Counted from the first letter of the stretch, positions 35,285 through 44,805 are shown. The stretch: DNA of 64,000 nt from BCD1 sp965230565 (GCA_965230565.1 CBDDLH010000016.1:868001-932000), one strand, 5' to 3'. The notes: a model not told the origin generated them from the sequence alone. Numbers and translations: made by a program.

Positions 35285-35494
35285 TTGGCCACTTGTCTTT
35301 TATTGTTCCAATGCAAACAGGATCCTGAGGAAGATCAGTCGGTCCAGGAGGACTCCTTGGAAGAAATACAAACTGTTCACTCCTGGAGAAAAAACATAAC
35401 TGGCTTGCCCAACGGCCTGGAGAATATTCCGAATGTAAACATTAACCTTCCCAATCTCACCCAAGTGGAAAAAGACCTCCTGATCCATGAATGA
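35285..35494 (+). CDS. small lipoprotein, start uncertain
   Basis: A frame of 69 codons from TTG at 35285 encodes a lipoprotein-type start ATCLLLFQC followed by an acidic, low-complexity region and an unmatched C-terminus (LPNGLENIPNVNINLPNLTQ). Reading the same frame upstream to 35258 gives RKLFLALATCLLLFQC, a much better lipoprotein signal with basic n-region, but no ATG, GTG or TTG is present there before a stop at 35252. Either TTG at 35285 is used or the start codon has been lost. It fills the gap between the BNR terminator and the helicase gene. Confidence 0.5.
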   Translation: MATCLLLFQCKQDPEEDQSVQEDSLEEIQTVHSWRKNITGLPNGLENIPNVNINLPNLTQVEKDLLIHE

Positions 35495-35543
35495 CCTGAA
35501 TTCGCTAGAAATTCCGTAAAATTGCGCTTAAATTAGAGGAGTT

Positions 35544-36869
35544 ATGACTTTTGAAAATCTGAATTTAAATAAATCGTTACTCAATGCATTGAAGGACCTT
35601 GAATATGAGAATCCTACTCCTATTCAGCGGGAATCCTTTGCGAAGATCATGTCCGGCAAGGATGTTGTTGGTATTGCCCAGACCGGTACAGGAAAGACCT
35701 TTGCTTATATGCTTCCCATGTTGAGGTTGCATAAATTTTCCAAAGAAAAGAATCCGCGGATCCTGATTCTGGTCCCCACCAGGGAGTTGGTCATCCAACA
35801 GGTGGAAGAAGTTGAAAAATTGACCAAATATATCAACATCCGGGTGGCTGGTGTTTATGGGGGAACCAATATCAATACGCAGAAGTTAACCGTCATGGAA
35901 GGCCTTGATCTGCTGATCGCTACTCCAGGACGATTGAGGGACCTGGCCCTTAGCGGCGCCCTTAAACTCAAGGATATCAGAAAACTCGTCATTGATGAGG
36001 TTGACGAAATGCTCAACCTGGGATTCAGACCACAACTGGAACGTATCTTTGAACTGCTCCCGAACCGCCGACAGAACATAATGTTCTCAGCAACATTAAC
36101 ACAGGAAATTGAAAAGCTGATTGGGGATTATTTTGATTTTCCAGAAAAGATCGAGATCGCCCCCCACGGGACTCCTCTGGAAAAAATCATCCAGATTGGA
36201 TACCACGTTCCAAACTTTAATACCAAGGTCAATTTACTGAAAATACTGTTGGAAAAAGATGAGACCATGAGCAAAGTCCTCATCTTTACAGGCAGTAAAC
36301 GAAAGGCTGACCGATTGGAAGAAAGGCTTTCTGAATTTATGGCCGACCAGATTGGGGTTATCCATTCCAACAAATCGCAAAACTTCAGGATAAACGCCTT
36401 AAAGAGTTTCCACGAAGGCAAATATCCCCTACTCATTGCAACAGATGTTATGGCAAGGGGTATGGACATCTCTGATGTATCTCATGTTATCAATTTTGAT
36501 ATGCCGGAGGTGGCAGTTGATTATATTCACCGTATCGGAAGGACCGGACGGGCGGACAGGGACGGAATAGCGATCAGTTTTATTGCTGACAGAGAGCAGG
36601 AATACCAGATGGCTATCGAACAGCTTATGGATAAAGCCATTACCCTGGAGTCACTCCCGGAAGACCTTGAAATTTCGGATATTCTTTTACCGGAAGAAAA
36701 AATGCCTTTGGGAGGTGACAAACAGTATTTAAAAGCACCTTCGTTGAAAAACTCACGGGGAGCATTTCATGAAAAAAAGGCCAAGAACGTTAAGGAAAAC
36801 CGTGCCCATGAGCGCCGCAGGGCCCGCCAAATAGAGAAAAAGAAGGCTCGCCGCAAGAAAAAGAAGTAA
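35544..36869 (+). CDS. DEAD-box RNA helicase
   Basis: A 441-aa helicase of the DEAD-box family. Visible: Q motif (NPTPIQ), motif I AQTGTGKT (45-52), Ia PTRELVIQ, II VIDEVDEML (DEVD in place of DEAD), III SAT, IV VLIFTGSK, V ATDVMARGMD, VI HRIGRTGR. The C-terminal tail is highly basic (ERRRARQIEKKKARRKKKK), as in RNA-binding helicases such as RhlE/CsdA types acting in ribosome assembly or RNA decay. The second-motif change A to V is conservative. Followed by a PASTA gene after 36 bases. Confidence 0.96.
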   Translation: MTFENLNLNKSLLNALKDLEYENPTPIQRESFAKIMSGKDVVGIAQTGTGKTFAYMLPMLRLHKFSKEKNPRILILVPTRELVIQQVEEVEKLTKYINIRVAGVYGGTNINTQKLTVMEGLDLLIATPGRLRDLALSGALKLKDIRKLVIDEVDEMLNLGFRPQLERIFELLPNRRQNIMFSATLTQEIEKLIGDYFDFPEKIEIAPHGTPLEKIIQIGYHVPNFNTKVNLLKILLEKDETMSKVLIFTGSKRKADRLEERLSEFMADQIGVIHSNKSQNFRINALKSFHEGKYPLLIATDVMARGMDISDVSHVINFDMPEVAVDYIHRIGRTGRADRDGIAISFIADREQEYQMAIEQLMDKAITLESLPEDLEISDILLPEEKMPLGGDKQYLKAPSLKNSRGAFHEKKAKNVKENRAHERRRARQIEKKKARRKKKK

Positions 36870-36905
36870 ATTTATTATTTTTATAGCGGACCAAATTTCA
36901 ATCTA

Positions 36906-37628
36906 ATGAATGCCAGTCAATCAACCAATAATGGGAATCGTTCGATTTTACCCCTCACCCTTATCGGTGCAACAATTGCTGTAATAATCCTCTATCTCGT
37001 TTGGCCTTCAAATGTTGTGGTCCCTGACCTGGAAGGTTTGATTGCAGAGGATGCTATAGATCTTTTGGAACAAAACGATTTGGTGCCTTCCATTGATTCC
37101 CAAATTACCATGCAGGTAAATCCAGGCCATGTTATTCCGGATTCTCAATCACCAGCACCCGGAAAAAAGGTAGGTGCTAAAACAAAGGTTAATTTTTCTA
37201 TAGGAATTGCAGGTGAGAACAACATTCAATTCGTTGCTCCACTTCCCGATGCAGAAGTCAAATGCGAAGTCTTGCCCTCTTCTATCGGAAGAGTTTATGT
37301 GAGTGCAAACATAAACGTTTATCCGAACCAGGTACCGCTTTTGTGGGTTAAAGGAGTTAACCCATCTACACCTGTTTGGTATTTACAACAATATCCTTTC
37401 GGCTTAACCAAAAGCCCTGAGAAAGATTTTTGGTCAGGTCATGCTCAAATAGGCAACCAGGAATATCCACCGCAGGATGGCAGTATTTTTAATTTTGCTA
37501 TTACCATTTTGGATAATGAAGCCTATGAAAAATTAATAAGTACCCCGGGAGAGATCTCTTATTCGACTCCGGTAGGACGCTCTTTGAAGGCAGTGAACAA
37601 TGTAGTGCTTGAAACGGTGGAAAATTAA
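36906..37628 (+). CDS. membrane-anchored PASTA-domain protein
   Basis: A 240-aa protein with one transmembrane helix (about 15-34, LPLTLIGATIAVIILYLVWP), one PASTA domain (about 38-100: VVVPDLEGLIAEDAIDLLEQNDL to GKKVGAKTKVNFSIG), and a C-terminal beta domain of unknown type (about 105-240) with PSTPVWYLQQYP. PASTA domains bind peptidoglycan-type ligands in Gram-positive kinases; in Bacteroidota they occur in short exported proteins of unknown use. It lies 36 bases after the helicase gene and may share its transcript. Confidence 0.85.
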   Translation: MNASQSTNNGNRSILPLTLIGATIAVIILYLVWPSNVVVPDLEGLIAEDAIDLLEQNDLVPSIDSQITMQVNPGHVIPDSQSPAPGKKVGAKTKVNFSIGIAGENNIQFVAPLPDAEVKCEVLPSSIGRVYVSANINVYPNQVPLLWVKGVNPSTPVWYLQQYPFGLTKSPEKDFWSGHAQIGNQEYPPQDGSIFNFAITILDNEAYEKLISTPGEISYSTPVGRSLKAVNNVVLETVEN

Positions 37629-37636
37629 CCCATCAG

Positions 37637-38191
37637 CTATTTAAAGATCCTGATATTTCTGAAGTAAACGGTATACTTTTCCCTTCCGAAAATGATTTCA
37701 ATCGGAATATGCACCGAGTCGAGATCTGCAGTTTTAAAATCTGCTAAAATAAAATTGTAAGTTCTCCAATTGGAGGAAACGGTAACAGACTTTTTGATCT
37801 CACTACCATTATTAGGATCATTTTTATCTTTTATCCCAACAGAAATGACTTCTCCTCCCTTCTCCCCTTTTAGCTCCACTGAGAGCATTGAATACCTCGA
37901 GAGATCAATTGATCTCCTTCTGCTCCTTTGAGAATCCGGATACGGAGATCCGACCGAAACATAAACTGCTCCCCATCCCTGCTCTCCCGGATAGGACATT
38001 TTCATGGCTCTACCCACCTGCTCCACCCATGCCCTATCTCCAAATTGACTATCCACCCCCAGTACAAATCCCTGTTTTAATGTACCATCAAAGACCATTA
38101 ACTGTCCATTTACAGAAAAGGACATAACAAGAAGAGGGAACAAGAACAAGATGCTGTTTAGTTTGAAATTTGGGAATATGGAAAACCTCAT
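37637..38191 (-). CDS. secreted beta-sandwich protein, carbohydrate-binding-like
   Basis: A 184-aa exported protein with signal peptide (about 1-29, ending SFSVNG). The mature 155 residues look like a galactose-binding-type jelly roll: GAVYVSVGSPYPDS, SIDLSRYSMLSVELKGEKGGEVISVGIKD, WRTYNFILADFKTADLDSVHIPIEIIFG, and VYFRNIRI at the end. This pattern is shared with CBM11-like and other carbohydrate-binding modules. No enzyme domain is attached. It converges on the PASTA gene with 8 bases between stops. Confidence 0.8.
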   Translation of the reverse strand: MRFSIFPNFKLNSILFLFPLLVMSFSVNGQLMVFDGTLKQGFVLGVDSQFGDRAWVEQVGRAMKMSYPGEQGWGAVYVSVGSPYPDSQRSRRRSIDLSRYSMLSVELKGEKGGEVISVGIKDKNDPNNGSEIKKSVTVSSNWRTYNFILADFKTADLDSVHIPIEIIFGREKYTVYFRNIRIFK

Positions 38192-38347
38192 TAATCGATG
38201 TTTTTGGTAATAACGCTTAAGCCACTCACAAGGGTTATATTTGTATGGATTATAAACGGTATTTTGTAAATTTAATTCTTATGACCAATTAAAACGAATT
38301 AAATTTGTGAAAAAGAATCAGAAAAATACTTGCAACAACCAACTTTA

Positions 38348-40435
38348 ATGAAAAATTACTGGGTATTAATACTATTTTTTCCATGCGGATTATGGGCTCA
38401 AATCGACTCTCTGCCCCCTGAGATGCCTTCTGAATACCAACAGATCATTGAAGATTACCTCGCTGAAACCGATGAAGAACAGTTTGATTTTAACACCATT
38501 TTAGAAAACCTGGAATTTTATCTCGAATCTCCCCTGGACCTTAATGACGCTGATGAAAATACACTCAGAGAATTCGTTCTGCTCAATAACCGCCAGATAG
38601 ATGAACTGCTCAGATACAGGTCTAATATAGGCCCCCTGCTTTCCTTATACGAATTACAGGCTATCCCGGGATTTGATCTCCCGGCCATTAAAAGAATACT
38701 TCCTTTCGTAACTATTGACGGGGATACTTTTGATTATAACCTGTCTTTGAGGCAAATGATCTTCACCGGTAAAAACGAACTTTACTTTCGCTGGGGCCGC
38801 GTTCTCGAACGACAAAAAGGTTACACGGAACTCGAAGAAGGAGAAACAGCAAGCAGATACGCTGGAGACCCCAATCAATTATATACCCGTTTCAAACATT
38901 CCTATGGAAACCGGCTTAGTTATGGCTTCACTGCAGAAAAGGACCGTGGAGAATCTTTTTTCTCTGGCAACAACAAAAAAGGATTTGATTTCTATACCGC
39001 TCATTTCTACCTCCGCAATTACAACAGCCGGATTAAATCCCTGGCCCTGGGAGATTACAGTATAAGCATGGGACAGGGGCTCGTCCTCTTTTCGGGATTC
39101 GGATACGGGAAAAGTACCCAGGTGACTAATATCCGCAAGGGAGGTCGTGTTGTGCGGCCGTACACCTCCGTTAATGAAGCTTTTTATATGCGAGGTGGTG
39201 CCGCAACTTTAGGAATAACCAAAAATATCGATGTAACGGTTTTTGCCTCTCTACGCAACAGGGATGCGAATTTTATTGACCCCGTGGATACCTTCGCCAT
39301 TGATCCCACGCTTTCTGTAATAGCCTCTCTTGGCATCACCGGACTTCACCGAACACCTTCTGAGATAGAAAATAAAAATGTGTCCAGGCAATTTTCCACC
39401 GGAGGTAGTGTAAAACTGCATAAAGGTAATCGGCATATTGCTTTCAATACTGTATTCAACAGGTTTGGAAACGATGTGAACAGGGATTACAAACCGTATA
39501 ATCAATTCGATTTTAGAGGCCAAAAGCTTTTAAATGCCAGCGTTGATTACGCTTTCCTATTAAGAAACCTAAGCTTTTTTGGTGAGACGGCTATTAGTGA
39601 TAATGGTGCTGTTGCCAGTATTAATGGGCTATTGATCGGGTTGACCCCAAAAGTAGATTTGGCAGTATTACACCGTTATTTCCCTCGTAATTATCAGGTT
39701 CTGGAAGCGAATCCTTTTGGAGAAACCAGAGGTGGACGGAATGAATATGGGTTGTATGTCGGCATGGAAATCAGGCCCTTAAAACAATGGAAAATCAGTG
39801 GTTACTTTGACCGGTGGCATCACCCATGGCTACGATTTCTGGCAAATGCACCTTCACGAGGCCATGAATACAGAGCCAGACTTACCTGGTGGGCCAAAAG
39901 GAAGTTTGAGCTTTACCTGGAAGTAAGAGATGAAGTTAAACAGAAAAATTTCACTACTGCAGAAAGTAAAACAAAACTGATCCCGGATCACAGGACTTTC
40001 CAGACGAGGTTGCATTTTGGGTATAACCTGAGTAAATCACTGACCATCAGAAGTCGGATTGATATGGGTTTTCATGACAATGGACAAGAACCCAGAAGCA
40101 CTGGTGTCGTAATTTATCAGGATATCATTTACAAATCTTTGGATTTTCCACTATCATTTTCTACCAGGTTTGTCCTAATGGATACAGATGGCTTTAGTGC
40201 CAGATATTATTCCTACGAAAACAACCTGTTATACACTTTTTCTATCCCTCCTTATTACAATAAAGGAGCCCGATTTTACCTAAATTTGCGATACCGGGGA
40301 ATAAGGAACCTGACTATTGAAACAAGAATAGAACGCACTTTATGGACGAATCAAACTACTATTGGCGGAGGGCTGGAAGAGATCGATGGGAATGTTCGGA
40401 CAGGAGTGAGTGCTCAGGTGAAGTATAAGTTTTAA
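38348..40435 (+). CDS. helix-hairpin-helix protein with outer-membrane beta-barrel part
   Basis: A 695-aa exported protein: signal peptide (MKNYWVLILFFPCGLWAQ), an N-terminal ComEA-like helix-hairpin-helix pair (about 60-125: LDLNDADENTLREFVLLNN, IGPLLSLYELQAIPGFD), then about 550 residues of amphipathic beta strands rich in aromatic residues, ending VKYKF, typical for outer-membrane barrels. HhH domains on barrel proteins are found in Bacteroidota; their use is unknown, and DNA uptake is a possibility. The ATG at 38348 is chosen because it starts the signal peptide; a TTG six codons upstream is less likely. Confidence 0.85.
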   Translation: MKNYWVLILFFPCGLWAQIDSLPPEMPSEYQQIIEDYLAETDEEQFDFNTILENLEFYLESPLDLNDADENTLREFVLLNNRQIDELLRYRSNIGPLLSLYELQAIPGFDLPAIKRILPFVTIDGDTFDYNLSLRQMIFTGKNELYFRWGRVLERQKGYTELEEGETASRYAGDPNQLYTRFKHSYGNRLSYGFTAEKDRGESFFSGNNKKGFDFYTAHFYLRNYNSRIKSLALGDYSISMGQGLVLFSGFGYGKSTQVTNIRKGGRVVRPYTSVNEAFYMRGGAATLGITKNIDVTVFASLRNRDANFIDPVDTFAIDPTLSVIASLGITGLHRTPSEIENKNVSRQFSTGGSVKLHKGNRHIAFNTVFNRFGNDVNRDYKPYNQFDFRGQKLLNASVDYAFLLRNLSFFGETAISDNGAVASINGLLIGLTPKVDLAVLHRYFPRNYQVLEANPFGETRGGRNEYGLYVGMEIRPLKQWKISGYFDRWHHPWLRFLANAPSRGHEYRARLTWWAKRKFELYLEVRDEVKQKNFTTAESKTKLIPDHRTFQTRLHFGYNLSKSLTIRSRIDMGFHDNGQEPRSTGVVIYQDIIYKSLDFPLSFSTRFVLMDTDGFSARYYSYENNLLYTFSIPPYYNKGARFYLNLRYRGIRNLTIETRIERTLWTNQTTIGGGLEEIDGNVRTGVSAQVKYKF

Positions 40436-40502
40436 GGGTTGCTGGCCCCGACACTTCGTGTCCACTCGATGTAAAATCTCATTCGGGAGTCACTATGATC
40501 CA

Positions 40503-40540
40503 GTTGCTGGTTGCTGGTTGCTGGTTGCTGGTTGCTGGTT
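40503..40540. repeat. heptamer array (GTTGCTG)
   Basis: Five perfect GTTGCTG units and a partial sixth, in the gap between convergent genes. The same unit makes up most of the arrays at 4620-4668 and, inverted, 4993-5055. Confidence 0.9.
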
Positions 40541-40564
40541 AGAGTTGTGAAATTTTGAAAAACC

Positions 40565-41845
40565 CTACATGACGGTTTTTTTGAAGCTTTCGAAGATCCA
40601 TTCGATGAAACGCTTTTTTTCCGTGATGATCTCTGCCTTGCCGGTCATTTCAGGGCTTGGTTCTATGGTTCGTTCGGTGGTGGTAATCAAACCTTCCGGG
40701 AAAGATATTTCAGCAGGAACGCTATTATTATGCGGAACCTTTCCTTTGTAGGTTACCTCCCCGATTACCGCACCGAAGGCTTCGAAAGGATAACTGGTCA
40801 GTTTAACCACAGCCCTTTGGCCGATTTTCACTTTGCCAGAACCATCCAGGTCCAGTTTGACCCTGCCAATGATTCCATCTTCATTGATAGGGAGCACAAC
40901 GGCCAATTCAGTCTCATTGGGAACATATTGATCCTTACTCAACATTTGATTAGTAATCAAAACCTGGCCATCCATGGGAGCCACTACCAAATATTCTTTT
41001 CGCCAATCCTCAATGCCTCTTCTGAGTTTCAAAAATGAATCTTTTAGTTCTGAAGAAGCAGTACTGCTGCTGATTTCAGAGCCCGTTCGGTAAGTACTGA
41101 TCTCTTTTCGTAAGATACTAATCTCAAACTCCTTACTTTTAATGTTAGATTCAGCTCCCTGGATTAGTCGATCAAGCGATAGCAATTCCTCCTGAAGTTG
41201 ACGTACCCTTGCCACAGTACTTAATTTTTCGTGTAAAAGATTTTGTTCCCGAATGTACCTTTCGTTAACAAGTTTGTGCTCTTTGGTGAGATTTACTTTT
41301 CTCCTTTTTTCAAAGTCAATACTGCTCTGAGCCTTGGAGATTTGTCTGCGCAATTGACTGATACTCAAATCTTCTAATTTACTACGCCCCGTATGATTCA
41401 AAGCCTCCTGCTTTTCCACAAAAGCATAATAAAGATCCTGGATTTCTCCTAATAACAGATCCCGTGGAGGTGAAAAACTCAAAAGAGTCGAATCTTCCGT
41501 ATTTTTCACTGTCAGCATAAGATCTTCAAGGGTCAGAACATCCTCAAACTGCGCTTTACTTTTCAACACCATGAGCACCTGACTGGCCTTCACAGTATCC
41601 TCATTGGCTATCAAAATTTCCTGAATGAACCCGGATTTTTGGGTGACCAATTTCCTGGGTGGTTCCTTGGACGAAACGACTATGTCAGCAACTACTATAT
41701 CGGGATAACGATAGAAATAACTACCCCACCCCAGCAGGAGCAGAGCAAAAAGTCCAAGGATGGTACCCCATCTGATCAACCAGCCGGGAGGTGTACCGAG
41801 AATTTCCTGAACCTCGTCGCTTCTTATTTCCACGTCTTGTGACAT
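40565..41845 (-). CDS. HlyD family periplasmic adaptor subunit
   Basis: A 426-aa membrane-fusion protein of type I secretion. It has a short cytoplasmic start, one transmembrane helix (about 24-45), a biotinyl-lipoyl-like strand pair (LVTQKSGFIQEILIANEDTVKASQVLMVLKS), a long coiled coil (about 150-270, rich in Leu, Arg and Glu) and the closing beta domain (LVVAPMDGQVLITNQMLSKDQYVP) with the HlyD_3 portion. It is the third gene of a minus-strand unit: C39 ABC transporter, small membrane protein, HlyD. The set should export a peptide across the inner membrane and pass it to an outer-membrane channel. Confidence 0.92.
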   Translation of the reverse strand: MSQDVEIRSDEVQEILGTPPGWLIRWGTILGLFALLLLGWGSYFYRYPDIVVADIVVSSKEPPRKLVTQKSGFIQEILIANEDTVKASQVLMVLKSKAQFEDVLTLEDLMLTVKNTEDSTLLSFSPPRDLLLGEIQDLYYAFVEKQEALNHTGRSKLEDLSISQLRRQISKAQSSIDFEKRRKVNLTKEHKLVNERYIREQNLLHEKLSTVARVRQLQEELLSLDRLIQGAESNIKSKEFEISILRKEISTYRTGSEISSSTASSELKDSFLKLRRGIEDWRKEYLVVAPMDGQVLITNQMLSKDQYVPNETELAVVLPINEDGIIGRVKLDLDGSGKVKIGQRAVVKLTSYPFEAFGAVIGEVTYKGKVPHNNSVPAEISFPEGLITTTERTIEPSPEMTGKAEIITEKKRFIEWIFESFKKTVM

Positions 41846-41863
41846 AATTAAAAGTTCAAACGA

Positions 41864-42163
41864 TTATATGTCAGAATCAAGGATGTCTTCTGAATCTAAT
41901 ATTTCACTATCAGGAGTCGCTTCCGGAGCATTTTTAGCGATGGTATAACTCAAATATGCACCAACTATTGCGCCAAGAATGGCAAACAAATAAACCATTC
42001 CTCCATCACCAAACATCAGCGTTCCAATGATGGCGCCAGTAAACTCCAAACCAACCCATAAAGCAATCATGATAACAATATATCTCGTTGCTTTCAATCC
42101 CTTCGCTTCAACGATCTTTTTGATTTCTCTGCCAAGAAAAACGGCAGCAATAATTTCCAACAT
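41864..42163 (-). CDS. small membrane protein within the exporter operon
   Basis: A 99-aa protein with one N-terminal amphipathic segment and two or three transmembrane helices (about 27-47, 53-75). The C-terminal 20 residues are acidic and repetitive (SEILDSEDILDSDI). It lies 18 bases upstream of hlyD and 38 bases after the ABC transporter gene, so it belongs to the same operon. I do not recognise the family; it may be an accessory of the exporter. Confidence 0.75.
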   Translation of the reverse strand: MLEIIAAVFLGREIKKIVEAKGLKATRYIVIMIALWVGLEFTGAIIGTLMFGDGGMVYLFAILGAIVGAYLSYTIAKNAPEATPDSEILDSEDILDSDI

Positions 42164-42201
42164 TATTCAAAAATTAAAATAAACAATCAGGAGTTCTTGT
42201 A

Positions 42202-44391
42202 TCAGGCTCCCAGTTCCAATTGATTTTTCACTAAATGATAATAGGTTCCTCTTGAATAAGTCAATTCTTCATGAGTACCCTGTTCCACGATTTCTCCTCC
42301 ATCAACGACTATGATATTGTCTGCTTTTTTCACGGTACTCAAACGGTGTGCCACTATGACCACAGTTTTTCTTGCAAAAAACTCCTCAAGGCCTTCCATA
42401 ACTATTAATTCATTATATGCGTCCAGTGAAGAAGTTGCTTCGTCAAAAAAGATATATTCAGGGTTTTTGTATACGGCCCTGGCAATCAGTATCCTTTGTT
42501 TTTGCCCCTGGCTAAGCCCCAATCCTTCCTGCCCGATTTTAGTGTTGTACCCCAATGGTAAAGATTCAATAAAAGTCTGAATATTAGCTACTTTTACGGC
42601 TCTGAGCAATTTCAGTTTATCAACCATTTCATCTCCGAGGGCAATGTTTCTGGCGATGGTATCATTAAAAATATACCCATCCTGCATTACAACCCCACAC
42701 TTTTTCCTCCAAAGGCTATTATGCACATTTCCAAGGTTTACATCACCCACTCTGATGGTACCTTCTGAAGGCAAATAAAAATTCAAAAGAAGTTTCAACA
42801 TGGTCGTTTTACCACTTCCACTGGCTCCGACGATGGCAGTAGTCTGCCCTTTCGGTATGACAAAGTTCACATTTTTGAGGACCATTCTGGATTGTGGTCC
42901 ATTGTATTGGAAGGAAACATTTTCAAACTTTAAGTCACCGGTTTCCGGAAGAATCGTAATTTTTTCTTCAATGTGTTCCTCATCTTCTTTGGTGTGAATT
43001 TCATTCATTCTTTCCAGACTGATCTTAGCCTCCTGCAAAGCTCCGATAAACCTAACAAATTGATCTAAAGGGCTATTTAATTGGGCAATGATATACTGGA
43101 TGGCCACCAACATACCCAATGACATATTTCCTCTTAATACCGCTACTACCACGATTAAAGTAATCAGGATATTTTTCGTTTCATTAAGGAAACGTCCGCC
43201 GGTTTGTTGCCACTGTTCGATGCTCAAAGAACTGATTCCCGTACGGAAAAGTCTTGCCTGATTTCGTTCCCAGGCCCAACGCTTCTGTTTTTCCGCATTG
43301 TGTAATTTCACCTCCTGCATACCATTGATCAATTCGATCAATTGCCCCTGTGATTCAGAGGATTGGTCAAATCGTTTGTAATCAAGCTCCCGGCGCCTTT
43401 GCTGGGAAAGAATGACCCATGTGAGGTTGAGAACGGTACCGACCAGGAATACTCCAAACACCAGTTTATTCCAGGCAAACAAAATAAAGAGGAAAACGAC
43501 AAAATTGAATAATGAGAAAACCGAAACCAGGCTGGTCGAGGTCAAAAAGCGCTGTACTCGTTCATGATCGGCAATTCGTTGCATCAAATCACCGGTCATT
43601 TTAGAATCAAAGAACCTTATCGGCAGTTTGGTAAGCTTAATCAGAAAATCACTGATCAGACTCATGTTTACCCGTACCCCGATATGCAGTAAGATCCATC
43701 TGCGTAAAGACTCAACTCCTAATTGGGTAATAAAAAGCAGAAACTGTGCTAGAATTACCAATAAAACAAAAGAGTAATCCGCTTTAAAGATACCAACGTC
43801 AATGAGTGACTTGATCAAAAACGGGAACAGGATCTGAATGACACTTCCGACCAATAATCCGGCGAATAACTGAATGATCAGCGCCCGGTATTTTCCAAGA
43901 TAAGAAGCCAGATAGCCAAAACCAGATTTATTCACCTGCTCTCCATCTCTTTGGTAAAACTCAGGAGTGGTTTCCAACAAAAGCAAGACACCCAGGTCAT
44001 CCCCATCCTCTGTTGTGCTTATCCAGTTTTGCAGGAATTCTTCTCTGGTCAATTTAAATTTCCCTGCCATTGGATCGGCAATCCATACAAAATTCTTGTT
44101 GGCCTTGTAAACTACTACGAAATGCTCCTGTTTCCAGTGGGCAATACAGGGAAGAGGAATGTCTTTGGAGAGTCGGTCAAAAGTTGTCTGAACCGCCAAG
44201 GATTGAAGCCCGATATGCTCGGCAGCATCGCTTATTCCGAGCAAAGAAACACCCTGCTTCCCCATGTAAGTTAAATCACGGAGATAGTCCAGGGAATAAA
44301 ACCTGCCGAAATACCTGGCAACCATTCTCAGGCAGGTAGCCCCACAATCCATAGCATCAAGCTGCTGATAGAATGGGAAATTTTTGGGCAT
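42202..44391 (-). CDS. peptidase-domain ABC transporter (C39 type)
   Basis: A 729-aa exporter with three parts. The N-terminal C39 peptidase domain has the catalytic Cys16 in QLDAMDCGATCLRM and a His in HWKQEHFVVVY; it cleaves double-glycine leader peptides. The middle is a six-helix ABC transmembrane domain (about 160-450). The C-terminal ATPase domain has Walker A GASGSGKTT (about 523-531), signature LSQGQKQR and Walker B YIFFDEATSSLD. Together with HlyD it should process and export a bacteriocin-like or signalling peptide. No double-glycine precursor gene is evident nearby. Confidence 0.95.
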   Translation of the reverse strand: MPKNFPFYQQLDAMDCGATCLRMVARYFGRFYSLDYLRDLTYMGKQGVSLLGISDAAEHIGLQSLAVQTTFDRLSKDIPLPCIAHWKQEHFVVVYKANKNFVWIADPMAGKFKLTREEFLQNWISTTEDGDDLGVLLLLETTPEFYQRDGEQVNKSGFGYLASYLGKYRALIIQLFAGLLVGSVIQILFPFLIKSLIDVGIFKADYSFVLLVILAQFLLFITQLGVESLRRWILLHIGVRVNMSLISDFLIKLTKLPIRFFDSKMTGDLMQRIADHERVQRFLTSTSLVSVFSLFNFVVFLFILFAWNKLVFGVFLVGTVLNLTWVILSQQRRRELDYKRFDQSSESQGQLIELINGMQEVKLHNAEKQKRWAWERNQARLFRTGISSLSIEQWQQTGGRFLNETKNILITLIVVVAVLRGNMSLGMLVAIQYIIAQLNSPLDQFVRFIGALQEAKISLERMNEIHTKEDEEHIEEKITILPETGDLKFENVSFQYNGPQSRMVLKNVNFVIPKGQTTAIVGASGSGKTTMLKLLLNFYLPSEGTIRVGDVNLGNVHNSLWRKKCGVVMQDGYIFNDTIARNIALGDEMVDKLKLLRAVKVANIQTFIESLPLGYNTKIGQEGLGLSQGQKQRILIARAVYKNPEYIFFDEATSSLDAYNELIVMEGLEEFFARKTVVIVAHRLSTVKKADNIIVVDGGEIVEQGTHEELTYSRGTYYHLVKNQLELGA

Positions 44392-44805
44392 ATCCTACTA
44401 AATTAATTCACTGCTTCATGCTTTGCCCCTTACCAAGCATGATGATTCTGTTTTACTTTAGACCCAAAACCGGAAAAATGTCACTCTTTTGGTGTCTTTG
44501 TTGTTTTACTCGCTAGTATGCCTAAAAGGTATGTTTTGTGTGAGACTGGTTCGCTGAAATACCCCTTTCAATAATCGAACCATGGTCTGGGAATCAGGTG
44601 ATTAAATATAACAATCATTAAAGTTACTAATAATAATACAAACTTTAACTTTTTTGCTACAATTATCAACTTTTGAGGTAAATATCCTCATTTTTTTAGC
44701 TAATTTAGTTTTTATGATCCCAAAGGGTTTTACCTTTAGATCTTTTAAAGACGGACTTGAAATTTGAATTTCAGGGACTGGATAAAAAAGCCGACCAGCG
44801 TACTT
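44392..44805. other. 414-bp region between exporter and glycosyltransferase
   Basis: It holds the promoters of two divergent genes. A 7-bp inverted repeat TGGTTCG/CGAACCA lies at 44547-44582. A 24-codon plus-strand frame near 44440 has no leader-peptide features. I see no consensus TANNTTTG box that clearly serves the exporter and no double-glycine peptide. Confidence 0.45.

Noticed and set aside
35208..35399. 63-codon frame starting in the BNR terminator
   Set aside because: It reads through the terminator hairpin and is out of frame with the better-supported lipoprotein frame.
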